DNA of 32,850 nucleotides from an uncultured Prevotella sp. (GTDB lineage Bacteria > Bacteroidota > Bacteroidia > Bacteroidales > Bacteroidaceae), in the NCBI GenBank assembly GCA_927910885.1, contig CAKMOD010000133.1, positions 1 to 32,850 on the forward strand. The letters are read 5' to 3'. Below are positions 8,070-15,238 of the stretch, one piece after another. Positions within the stretch are counted from its first letter, which is position 1; each line of letters opens with the position of its first letter. The notes below the pieces were generated by a model. It was not told the DNA's origin. It did not search any database and saw only the letters and a program-made list of their open reading frames with translations. The position numbers were made by a program, and so were the translations under genes.

Positions 8070-8140
8070 GTAGTGAATTATATAAGTAGAGCAGCGTGTT
8101 ACATATCATGAGAAAGGACTTTTAGAAGAAGTGAGCTGAA

Positions 8141-9265
8141 TTAACTACAGCATCCTTTTTCTCCTACCCTTATCCTCTCCTTAGATGTCATGCTGAGGGA
8201 AGTACCAAAGGTAAGAGGCTTACCCTTCTGTGCATAGTTACCAGTTGACATCTTGAAACTGTACGCTATATAGTCAGTTCCTGTCAGATTCTTACCCCAT
8301 AAATTCCATGTGAATATACCTTTTGTGAGACTAACCTTTGCATTAAGCGTCCCATAGAAGTTCTGGCGAACGACATTGTCATCAGCCCAATAGATACGAC
8401 CGAGCCCTGTTAAGCCTGCATTAACGACAATCTTATCAAACCAACCCGCCTGCAAAACGGTGTAAGTCCCATCTATTGAGAGCGTGTGGTTAGGCACCAT
8501 TGGAAGTCTATTACCCGAGAAATCTTCTGTAGCACTCTTCTTATATTCCAAGTAACGAGCATGGGTGTAACCATAGTTCATACTAAACTGTAAGCTCTTT
8601 ATTGGATGATAAGCAAGTGAAAGTTCGAAACCTTTACTATCCGTATGTCCTGCATTCGCAATTAGATTACCCACAGCAGGAACAGTATAGGTAGTCTGCA
8701 TGTGTCGCCAATCAATGTAGAAAAGATCTGCTTCAGCAGTCAGTCGTCCATTCAAGAACTTCAATCGCGCCCCAACCTCGTAATTCCAGCTGTATTCTGG
8801 GTCGTATGCACGCTCTGCATCGGTCTTAAAGATAGTGTTAAATCCGCCTGGCTTATAACCACGAGTGACACTCGCATAGTAGAGATTGTCCCTGTTTGTA
8901 AGATATTGAAGCGTAAACTTAGGAGTGAACTGACGGAAGTTAGCACTACTAATAAAGTCCTTCACATGTGCATTAGTACCTGTTGTTAACGTTACCTTAT
9001 CTTGATTGTAGTCTATCTTCGCATGCTCATAATCGAAGCGTAAACCAACAGTTGCCGATAAACCCCTCCATATATTATAAGAACTCTGGTGATAGATTGC
9101 ATAGCCTGCTGTAGGGTTCTTATAGGAAGTTGGAGTCGAAAAATCCTTTGTATAATAGCTTGTTTCTATAAAGGGGTCAGAATGGAGTAGCATACCAAAC
9201 ATACCAATAATCCACTGGTAACGACCTTTATCATTCGATTTCAAGGTTAGCTCTTGTGAAAGCAT
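8141..9265 (-). CDS. TonB-dependent receptor, 3' part (split by frameshift)
   Basis: The barrel half of a TonB-dependent outer-membrane receptor. It has strand motifs such as FTPKFTLQYL, YYASVTRGYKPGGFNT, EYSWNYEVGARLKFL and WGKNLTGTDYIAYSF. The frame is open upstream of its first ATG back to 9328, where it encodes GIDQDFTPKDLFYA and continues the 5' part at 9322-10236. Losing one base in the CCC at 9326-9328 explains the split, and restoring it gives one protein of about 695 residues. The C-terminus ends in an unusual tail (SLSMTSKERIRV and onward). One extra T after 8186 would instead give the typical end SLSMTF and stop, so a second single-base deletion is likely here. Confidence 0.85.
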   Translation of the reverse strand: MLSQELTLKSNDKGRYQWIIGMFGMLLHSDPFIETSYYTKDFSTPTSYKNPTAGYAIYHQSSYNIWRGLSATVGLRFDYEHAKIDYNQDKVTLTTGTNAHVKDFISSANFRQFTPKFTLQYLTNRDNLYYASVTRGYKPGGFNTIFKTDAERAYDPEYSWNYEVGARLKFLNGRLTAEADLFYIDWRHMQTTYTVPAVGNLIANAGHTDSKGFELSLAYHPIKSLQFSMNYGYTHARYLEYKKSATEDFSGNRLPMVPNHTLSIDGTYTVLQAGWFDKIVVNAGLTGLGRIYWADDNVVRQNFYGTLNAKVSLTKGIFTWNLWGKNLTGTDYIAYSFKMSTGNYAQKGKPLTFGTSLSMTSKERIRVGEKGCCS

Positions 9266-9321
9266 ATTCTGATGATAACTATTATCAGCATAGAAGAGGT
9301 CCTTTGGTGTGAAATCTTGGT

Positions 9322-10236
9322 CTATCCCTGATGTGATTTGATGAATTGATAAGATGTCTGACTATTGAAACTAATACGACTATTCTCATATCGAGCATTA
9401 AGACCTGTTGTTGAAATCAGACGTTTGTAAGTGCTATTGCGGTTATAACTAATAGGTGACAATGCATCTTTCGTAAGGTCATAAGGCGCGTATGGATAAC
9501 CATTCTGCTTACTATGAGTAAGCGTACTATTGAGATGAATAAGCCAATTCATGGTTGGTCGCCAGTAAAGCCCGAGTCGTCCTTCAACCTCATTCACCTT
9601 ATCTGCCTTATCATTCAGGAACTGATTGGTGAACATACCATCATTATGATGATAAGAAATAGCACTCGACAAACCAAGTTTATCAGTCAGCTTAGAATAG
9701 TTAGAAGCCTGTGCTACAACATCATTATACTTTCCATAGCCTACTTTTATACGCGTCTTCTGATAATCAAGAGGGTTATGTGTGTAGACATTGATAACAC
9801 CTGCTATAGTGTTACGGCCGTATAAGGTTCCTTGCGGACCTCGAAACACAGCTACAGTAGCAATATCACTAAGGTCAATATTAAATGCTGACGACTCAAA
9901 ATGAGGCACACCATCTACATAGAAACCCACGGCAGAACCCTTCGTCTTTGCTCCGATACCACGAATAAAGATAGGTGTGTTAGCATATGAACCATAGTCG
10001 GGCATGTAAAAGTTAGGCATTACTGCCGTTAATTCCTTCAAGTTCACAATTTGTTGGTTCAGTAATTGCTGACTGTTAATGGTTGAAACTGCAATAGAAG
10101 TTAGGTTTCTTTTGTTCTGCTTGAAGTCTGTAATGACTACTTCGTTAAGTGATACATCTTTGTTCACTACTGAGTCTGGAGTCACTCCAGCTACCCCGCT
10201 GATAGCAAGGGATACAAATAATAAGGTATTTACCAT
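9322..10236 (-). CDS. TonB-dependent receptor, 5' part (signal peptide, plug, first strands)
   Basis: It begins with a signal peptide (about residues 1-18), then the TonB-box-like VSLNEVVITDF. The plug domain is clear: FIRGIGAKTKGSAVGFYVDGVPHF (cited by its ends FIRGIG and VDGVPHF), VFRGPQGTLYGRNTIAGVINV in shortened form RGPQGTLYGRNTIAG, then the first barrel strands. There is no N-terminal carboxypeptidase-like domain, so it is not SusC-type; it resembles siderophore or heme receptors. It stops at TAG (9322-9324) right after a 1-nt frameshift, and the rest of the barrel continues in the next frame. An MFS permease follows in the same direction. The promoter carries the same dyad as hemN. 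The ligand is unknown; an iron chelate, heme or porphyrin is favoured from context. Confidence 0.87.
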   Translation of the reverse strand: MVNTLLFVSLAISGVAGVTPDSVVNKDVSLNEVVITDFKQNKRNLTSIAVSTINSQQLLNQQIVNLKELTAVMPNFYMPDYGSYANTPIFIRGIGAKTKGSAVGFYVDGVPHFESSAFNIDLSDIATVAVFRGPQGTLYGRNTIAGVINVYTHNPLDYQKTRIKVGYGKYNDVVAQASNYSKLTDKLGLSSAISYHHNDGMFTNQFLNDKADKVNEVEGRLGLYWRPTMNWLIHLNSTLTHSKQNGYPYAPYDLTKDALSPISYNRNSTYKRLISTTGLNARYENSRISFNSQTSYQFIKSHQG

Positions 10237-10268
10237 AAAGATGGCTTTTTGTTAATGTTTTTGTGATG

Positions 10269-10317
10269 CAAAGGTACAGATAATGACTTTTTCGAACAAT
10301 CCTCATTTATAAGGAAA
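10269..10317 (-). promoter_or_regulatory. TonB receptor promoter with the same operator-like dyad as hemN
   Basis: TACCTTTG (10269-10276) and ATTG (10297-10300) on the minus strand, 20 nt apart. The 23 bp at 10295-10317 are identical to 6727-6749, including dyad TCCTCATTTATAAGGA at 10300-10315. The geometry relative to the -7 box is the same to the base. Confidence 0.75.
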
Positions 10318-10431
10318 TTAAATATTACCACTAAAAGAATAAAAGCTAATTATCAGCACAAAACAGCAATTTGATATGCTTTCTTTTGTGTTTTTTGCAG
10401 GTTTTTATTTCCAAATATAAAGGAAAAAGTG

Positions 10432-10439
10432 TATCTTTG
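10432..10439 (+). promoter_or_regulatory. -7 box (TATCTTTG) of gyrB
   Basis: TATCTTTG fits TAnnTTTG and lies 26 bp before the gyrB ATG. No good TTTG is seen at the usual 20-nt distance. Confidence 0.6.
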
Positions 10440-10465
10440 CATACTATAAGAACAATCGAAAGAAA

Positions 10466-12439
10466 ATGGCAGAAAATCCAGAAAACGAGAATAATTACTC
10501 CGCCAGTAACATCCAAGTCTTAGAAGGCCTGGAAGCAGTACGCAAGCGTCCTGCAATGTACATTGGTGACATCAGTGAGAAGGGACTCCACCACTTGATT
10601 AACGAGACCGTCGATAACTCTATCGACGAAGCAATGGCTGGCTACTGTCAGAACATTGAAGTTACAATCAACGAGGACAACTCCATTACCGTTGAGGATG
10701 ATGGTCGTGGTATCCCTGTTGACATGCACGAGAAGCTTCACAAGAGCGCCCTTGAGGTTGTTATGACCGTCCTCCACGCAGGTGGTAAGTTCGACAAGGG
10801 CTCGTATAAAGTCAGCGGTGGTCTGCATGGTGTGGGTGTAAGTTGTGTAAATGCACTTTCTTCACACATGAAGTCACAGGTGTTCCGTGATGGTAAAATC
10901 TACCAGCAGGAATATGAGAAGGGTAAACCTCTCTATCCTGTAAAGGTTGTTGGTGAGACTGACAAGACAGGTACACGTCAGCAGTTCTGGCCAGACCCAG
11001 AGATTTTCACCACTACAGTTTACCAATGGGCTATCGTAGCACGTCGTATGCGCGAGTTGGCTTATCTGAATGCTGGTATCAAGATTACGCTTTCTGACCT
11101 TCGTCCAGACCCTGAAACAGGCAAGACACGCACTGAGGTCTTCCATGCTAAGGATGGTTTGAAGGAATTCGTTCGTTACGTTGACCGCCATCGTCAGCAC
11201 CTCTTCGATGATGTTATCTATCTCAAGACAGAGAAGCAAAACATTCCTATCGAGGTGGCTGTGATGTACAACACTGATTATACAGAGAACATCCACTCAT
11301 ACGTTAACAATATCAACACTATCGAGGGTGGTACTCACTTGCAGGGATTCCGTGCTGCATTGACTCGTACATTAAAGACATACGCAGACAATGATCCACA
11401 GATTTCAAAGCAGTTGGAGAAGGCTAAGATTGAGATTGCTGGTGAAGACTTCCGCGAAGGCTTGACAGCAGTCATCTCTATCAAGGTTGCTGAGCCACAG
11501 TTTGAGGGTCAGACAAAAACAAAACTCGGTAATAGTGAGGTTTCTGGTGCCGTACAGCAGGCTGTTGGTGAGGCACTGACCGATTATCTTGAGGAGCATC
11601 CAAACGAGGCAAAGATGATTTGTAACAAGGTTATTCTTGCTGCTACAGCTCGTGTTGCAGCCCGCAAGGCACGTGAAAGCGTACAGCGTAAGAACGTGAT
11701 GAGCGGCGGTGGATTGCCTGGTAAGTTGGCAGACTGTTCTAATAAGGACCCTAAGGACTGTGAAATCTTCCTCGTCGAGGGTGATTCTGCGGGTGGTTCA
11801 GCAAAGCAGGGACGTGACCGTTATACACAGGCTATTCTCCCTCTTCGTGGTAAGATTCTGAACGTAGAGAAGGTTCAGCGTCATCGTGTATTCGAGGCTG
11901 AGTCTGTTATGAACATTATTCAGTCTATCGGTGTACGCTTTGGCGTTGAGGGAGAAGGCGACTTTGAGGCAAATACTGATAAACTTCGCTATGATAAGAT
12001 TATCATCATGACCGATGCCGACGTCGATGGTTCTCACATCGACACACTGATTATGACACTCTTCTATCGTTATATGCCGAAGGTTATTGAGCAGGGACAC
12101 TTGTATATCGCAACACCTCCACTCTACAAGTGTACTTACAAGAAGGTTAGCGAATACTGTTACACCGAGCAACAGCGTCAAGCTTTCATCGATAAGTATG
12201 CTAATGGTAACGAAGATGGTAAGACTATTCACACACAGCGTTACAAGGGTCTTGGTGAAATGAACCCTGAGCAGCTTTGGGAAACAACTATGGACCCAAA
12301 GACTCGCCTCTTGAAGCAGGTAACTATCGAGAATGCTGCTGATGCAGACGAGATTTTCTCAATGCTGATGGGCGACGATGTTGAGCCTCGCCGTGAGTTT
12401 ATCGAGAAGAATGCGACCTACGCTAACATTGATGCATAA
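10466..12439 (+). CDS. gyrB: DNA gyrase subunit B
   Basis: The 657-residue ATPase subunit of the type II topoisomerase that introduces negative supercoils with GyrA. Visible in order are LEGLEAVRKRPAMYIGD near residue 18, the GHKL ATP-binding stretches (ETVDNSIDEAMAG; DDGRGIP; GLHGVGVSCVNALS), the TOPRIM motif EGDSAGGSAKQGRDR near residue 434, and IIMTDADVDGSHI near 512. The C-terminal QRYKGLGEMNPEQLWETTMD is characteristic of GyrB rather than ParE in this phylum. Length fits the short GyrB form without the enterobacterial insertion. It is a monocistronic-looking gene with its own -7 box and a strong terminator. Confidence 0.97.
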   Translation: MAENPENENNYSASNIQVLEGLEAVRKRPAMYIGDISEKGLHHLINETVDNSIDEAMAGYCQNIEVTINEDNSITVEDDGRGIPVDMHEKLHKSALEVVMTVLHAGGKFDKGSYKVSGGLHGVGVSCVNALSSHMKSQVFRDGKIYQQEYEKGKPLYPVKVVGETDKTGTRQQFWPDPEIFTTTVYQWAIVARRMRELAYLNAGIKITLSDLRPDPETGKTRTEVFHAKDGLKEFVRYVDRHRQHLFDDVIYLKTEKQNIPIEVAVMYNTDYTENIHSYVNNINTIEGGTHLQGFRAALTRTLKTYADNDPQISKQLEKAKIEIAGEDFREGLTAVISIKVAEPQFEGQTKTKLGNSEVSGAVQQAVGEALTDYLEEHPNEAKMICNKVILAATARVAARKARESVQRKNVMSGGGLPGKLADCSNKDPKDCEIFLVEGDSAGGSAKQGRDRYTQAILPLRGKILNVEKVQRHRVFEAESVMNIIQSIGVRFGVEGEGDFEANTDKLRYDKIIIMTDADVDGSHIDTLIMTLFYRYMPKVIEQGHLYIATPPLYKCTYKKVSEYCYTEQQRQAFIDKYANGNEDGKTIHTQRYKGLGEMNPEQLWETTMDPKTRLLKQVTIENAADADEIFSMLMGDDVEPRREFIEKNATYANIDA

Positions 12440-12491
12440 GCTTCTCTAAGCAGATTAGAAACAGCTTCTAAAGCTGAAAACATAAAGACAT

Positions 12492-12525
12492 TCCCTTTCT
12501 CATAAAACGAGAAAGGGATTTTTTA
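12492..12525 (+). terminator. gyrB terminator
   Basis: 10-bp stem TCCCTTTCTC (12492-12501) with GAGAAAGGGA (12509-12518), 7-nt loop, then TTTTTTATTTT. Confidence 0.9.
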
Positions 12526-12602
12526 TTTTCCTCTAAATATTACCTATCACAGCCTATTACCACCTATATTCCCATAAAAATTGTCCTTTTTCCCACATAA
12601 AC

Positions 12603-12633
12603 TTTTCGAAAAAGAAATAAATCAGTATATTTG
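12603..12633 (+). promoter_or_regulatory. Promoter of the AraC-type regulator
   Basis: TATATTTG at 12626-12633 with TTTTCG at 12603-12608, 19 nt upstream of the -7 box. It rules out the TTG at 12631 as start codon, since that lies in the -7 box, and supports the ATG at 12655 (leader about 17 nt). Confidence 0.65.
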
Positions 12634-12654
12634 CAACTTCTAAATAATAGGAAA

Positions 12655-13539
12655 ATGAACAAAAAGATAAGACTTCTCGAAGTTAATGTAGCACAAGCAA
12701 AAGCAGTCTATCCTGAAGGTAAATACATAGACAACGACCTTATTCTCTTCGAGGACATCACGCAAGTACCACTTCCAACCAGTCCCTCTCGCATGAAGTC
12801 ACTCTTTCTTGCACTCTGTACCAGCGGTCATGCGCAATATACCGTTGACACAAAGATGCACGAGGTGAGCGCTGGAGACGTCATTATCATCAGCGAGGAG
12901 CAGGTAGTTGCTGATTATATGCTTTCACAAGATTGCAAGGGAATCGCCCTCATCATGTCATACGATTTCTTTCAGAACATTGTAAGTGGAGTCCACGAAC
13001 TTTCTGCTCTCTTCCTCTTTGCCCGTACACATCCCGTTTTCCATCTTGATGACAATCAGACTAAAGCATTGGAAAACGATATCGAACATATCAAAGAAAA
13101 GATTATTGATGTTGGCCACCGCTTCCGCCGTGAGTTGGTTATGACAATGTTAAAGGCACTTATCATTGATATGAGTAACATCATCTATCGCTTCCAACAA
13201 GTAGGAGAAGCGGGACAGACACGTGCTGAGGTCATCTTCCGTGACTTCATACAAACTGTGGAGAAGAACTATCGCACGGAACGACGTGTTAGCTGGTATG
13301 CACAACAGTTGTGTATCACATCGAAATATCTCTCTGAGACTGTACGCACTGTCAGCAGACGTACACCAAGCGACTGGATTGACTCCTACGTTACACGTGA
13401 GTTGCGAGTGATGCTTAGAAACAGTACGATGAGCATTAAGCAGATCGCTGATGAGCTAAACTTCGCTAATCAGAGCTTTTTGGGTAAATACTTTAAGGAA
13501 CATGTGGGCATGAGTCCCTCGAAGTTTAGAAAGAGTTGA
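12655..13539 (+). CDS. AraC-family transcriptional regulator
   Basis: A 294-residue regulator. The N-terminal half looks like a cupin-type sensing domain (YTVDTKMHEVSAGDVIIISEE, cited by VSAGDVIIISEE). The C-terminal 100 residues form the AraC double helix-turn-helix: WYAQQLCITSKYLSETVRTV, then MSIKQIADELNFANQSFLGK, ending FKEHVGMSPSKFRKS. The ATG at 12655 is preceded by AGGAAA and by a promoter at the right distance. A longer frame from TTG at 12631 overlaps that promoter and is rejected. The stop codon falls in the first unit of an 8-bp tandem array. The effector and targets cannot be read from the sequence, and the neighbouring gene is convergent. Confidence 0.9.
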   Translation: MNKKIRLLEVNVAQAKAVYPEGKYIDNDLILFEDITQVPLPTSPSRMKSLFLALCTSGHAQYTVDTKMHEVSAGDVIIISEEQVVADYMLSQDCKGIALIMSYDFFQNIVSGVHELSALFLFARTHPVFHLDDNQTKALENDIEHIKEKIIDVGHRFRRELVMTMLKALIIDMSNIIYRFQQVGEAGQTRAEVIFRDFIQTVEKNYRTERRVSWYAQQLCITSKYLSETVRTVSRRTPSDWIDSYVTRELRVMLRNSTMSIKQIADELNFANQSFLGKYFKEHVGMSPSKFRKS

Positions 13540-13582
13540 CAAGTTGACGAGTAAACGAGTAAACAAGTAAACAAGTTAATAC
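13535..13582 (+). repeat. 8-bp tandem array, six units (GTAAACAA type)
   Basis: Units GTTGACAA, GTTGACGA, GTAAACGA, GTAAACAA, GTAAACAA, GTTAATAC. The TGA stop of the AraC-type gene (13537-13539) is part of the first unit. A matching array in inverted orientation lies at 13622-13669. Confidence 0.85.
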
Positions 13583-13621
13583 CGATATAGATCAAAGAGA
13601 ATTATCCTTTAGCCAAGCAAC

Positions 13622-13669
13622 TGGTTTACTCCTCAATTTGTCTACTCGTCAACTTGTTCACTTGTTAAC
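13622..13669 (-). repeat. 8-bp tandem array, six units, inverted partner
   Basis: On the minus strand: GTTAACAA, GTGAACAA, GTTGACGA, GTAGACAA, ATTGAGGA, GTAAACCA. It encodes the last residues of the DUF3109 protein (LTSEQVDE). With the array at 13535-13582 it could form one long imperfect stem around a 39-bp centre. Confidence 0.85.
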
Positions 13670-14247
13670 TGAAGAGCTACTTCGCACAATTCATCATACC
13701 ACTCTTTACCAAATCTACGAGTAAGGGGTTCCTTCAAAAACTTATAAAGGGGAAGATTCAGTTCTTCTCCTTTTTTTCTTGCATCAGCACAGATGCGCCA
13801 GTGATGGTAATTAATACCACAAGTACCATTCCCAAAGTCTTTCACTCGAACTGGATACAACGAACAAGAGATAGGTTTTACAAAGCCTGTCTTACCATTA
13901 CGATAGGAACGTTCCAACGCACAAAGGCAACATCCGTTCTCATAACAGGTGAAGACGCAGTCCTTACCGCCAACGATACTCGTCACCAATTCACCTTCTT
14001 CATCGGTATAAGCAACGCCCTGCTTGTCGATGACCGCCTGACCAGAGGCAGACAAATCACCCCAAACAGTATCAAGGACATTCTCAATCTCCATTGTCTC
14101 GTCCAAGGTTACAGGTGCACCAGCATCTCCTTCAATACAGCATTGACCATGACACTTATCGAGGTCACAGCAAAACTTCACATTGATTATATCTGGTGAG
14201 ACAAGCACATCACCCACCATAAAAATATGATCATACGTATTACCCAT
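13642..14247 (-). CDS. DUF3109 family cysteine-rich protein
   Basis: A 201-residue protein of the DUF3109 family, for which I know no established function. Its cysteines are arranged in a conserved pattern: CCDLDKCHGQCC near residues 26-37, then CVFTCYENGCCLCALE near 98-113, ISCSLYPVRV near 127, and CGINYHHWRICADA near 144-157. So many clustered cysteines suggest an iron-sulfur cluster or zinc binding, as in related YkgJ-type proteins; this is inference. There is no signal peptide or membrane segment. The last eight residues (LTSEQVDE) are encoded by the 8-bp array. Upstream are a short hairpin at 14288 and a family A 22-bp array. Confidence 0.85.
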   Translation of the reverse strand: MGNTYDHIFMVGDVLVSPDIINVKFCCDLDKCHGQCCIEGDAGAPVTLDETMEIENVLDTVWGDLSASGQAVIDKQGVAYTDEEGELVTSIVGGKDCVFTCYENGCCLCALERSYRNGKTGFVKPISCSLYPVRVKDFGNGTCGINYHHWRICADARKKGEELNLPLYKFLKEPLTRRFGKEWYDELCEVALQLTSEQVDE

Positions 14248-14287
14248 CTTTCTTAACGCTAAATTATTTCATTTTCAACTATGTTTT

Positions 14288-14304
14288 GCTGTTCACTCAA
14301 CAGC
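14288..14304. other. Hairpin GCTGTT-CACTC-AACAGC
   Basis: Perfect 6-bp stem with a 5-nt loop, 41 bp upstream of the DUF3109 start. It lies in the probable leader or promoter region; no T-run, so not a standard terminator. Confidence 0.45.
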
Positions 14305-14340
14305 ATCTTCTCACTAAAACGGAACTCCTTTCCAATTTAT

Positions 14341-14410
14341 TTTCATGAAGAAAAATATTTATTATCATGAAAAGAAATATTTTTTTTCGTGAAAATAAAT
14401 ATTTCTTTAC
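14341..14410. repeat. 22-bp-period array, family A, second locus
   Basis: CATGAA at 14344 and 14366, CGTGAA at 14388, a degenerate CGCATA at 14410, each exactly 22 bp apart. AAATATTT lies midway each time (centres 14356.5, 14378.5, 14400.5), exactly 11 bp from each CATG centre. It is the cleanest example of the family first seen at 2130. Confidence 0.9.
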
Positions 14411-14470
14411 GCATAAATAATTCCCTCCTGACATGATTTTAAAAATCCCAAAGAGGTTAGCTGGATATGT

Positions 14471-14515
14471 TATTCTTATTAGGCTAATTAGCCTAATGGG
14501 CCTTATAAGCCTAAT
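14471..14515 (-). repeat. 9-bp tandem array with 20-bp perfect palindrome
   Basis: On the minus strand, units ATTAGGCTT, ATAAGGCCC, ATTAGGCTA, ATTAGCCTA, ATAAGAATA. The middle forms the perfect palindrome ATTAGGCTAATTAGCCTAAT (14478-14497). It lies between ung and the DUF3109 gene. Confidence 0.8.
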
Positions 14516-14557
14516 TAAAAACAACTTGTCAACTCCTTAAATCTTCACCTTGTCTGC

Positions 14558-15223
14558 TTACCACTCAATAGGTTGAGCCCCACAAGAGGTCAAGTAGGCG
14601 TTACAACGTGAGAACTGGTGCTGCCCAAACCATCCACCACGATTAGCAGAGAGTCGCGAAGGGTGTACACTTTCTATGACACAATGTCGCTGCTGGTCGA
14701 TTAGTGCCTTCTTACTACGCGCAAAAACGCCCCAAAGCATAAAGACTAAGTTCTCTCGACCATCACTTAGTGCCTTGATAGCTGCATCAGTAAAGGTTCC
14801 CCACCCTAATCGCTGGTGACTTTTAGCGACGTGTGCACGAACGGTAAGTGTAGCATTCAGCAGGAGAACTCCTTGCTCTGCCCATCGTGTTAAGTCGCCA
14901 GACTGATGAATCGCTGTACCCAAGTCAGCTGCAATCTCCTTATAGATATTCTGCAATGAAGGCGGAAGCTTTACACCGTCAGGCACGGAAAAACTCAGTC
15001 CCATAGCCTGACCAGGATTAAAATAAGGGTCCTGCCCCATAATGACAACCTTTACCTTATCAAAAGGGCAAAGATTTAAGGCATTGAAAATCTTATCTTC
15101 TGGCGGATAGCAAGTCTCATTCTTATACTCCTTTCGCACCTTTTCCACCAATTTCCTGTAGTAGGATTCATCCAGTTCTTTCTTCAGCTTTTCACGCCAC
15201 GATTCTTCTAAAATCCATTCCAT
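14558..15223 (-). CDS. Diverged uracil-DNA glycosylase paralog (second tandem copy)
   Basis: A 221-residue family 1 uracil-DNA glycosylase, which cuts uracil bases from DNA for base-excision repair. It retains the catalytic aspartate and tyrosine of GQDPY (63-67), LLLNATLTV with the uracil-reading Asn, and His187 of the HPS loop. Compared with the neighbour at 15239 it has changes in conserved motifs: GQDPYH to GQDPYF, LWGGFA to LWGVFA, and HPSPLS to HPSRLS. The last ~160 residues differ at only about 12 positions, while the first ~60 are quite different. The genes are separated by 15 bp and probably share the promoter at 15989. This copy may be impaired, altered in specificity, or non-functional. 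Confidence 0.9.
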   Translation of the reverse strand: MEWILEESWREKLKKELDESYYRKLVEKVRKEYKNETCYPPEDKIFNALNLCPFDKVKVVIMGQDPYFNPGQAMGLSFSVPDGVKLPPSLQNIYKEIAADLGTAIHQSGDLTRWAEQGVLLLNATLTVRAHVAKSHQRLGWGTFTDAAIKALSDGRENLVFMLWGVFARSKKALIDQQRHCVIESVHPSRLSANRGGWFGQHQFSRCNAYLTSCGAQPIEW

Positions 15224-15238
15224 TGCTATTGATTAAAA

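Noticed and set aside
9322..9330. Programmed frameshifting in the TonB receptor
   Set aside because: No slippery heptamer or downstream structure is apparent and receptors of this family are not known to use it; a simple 1-nt loss is more economical.
12631..12654. Longer AraC-type start at TTG 12631
   Set aside because: It lies in the TATATTTG promoter box; ATG 12655 has AGGAAA upstream.
14297..14524. 75-residue open frame on the minus strand
   Set aside because: It only translates the family A and 9-bp arrays (LIRPIRLISLIRI), with no promoter.
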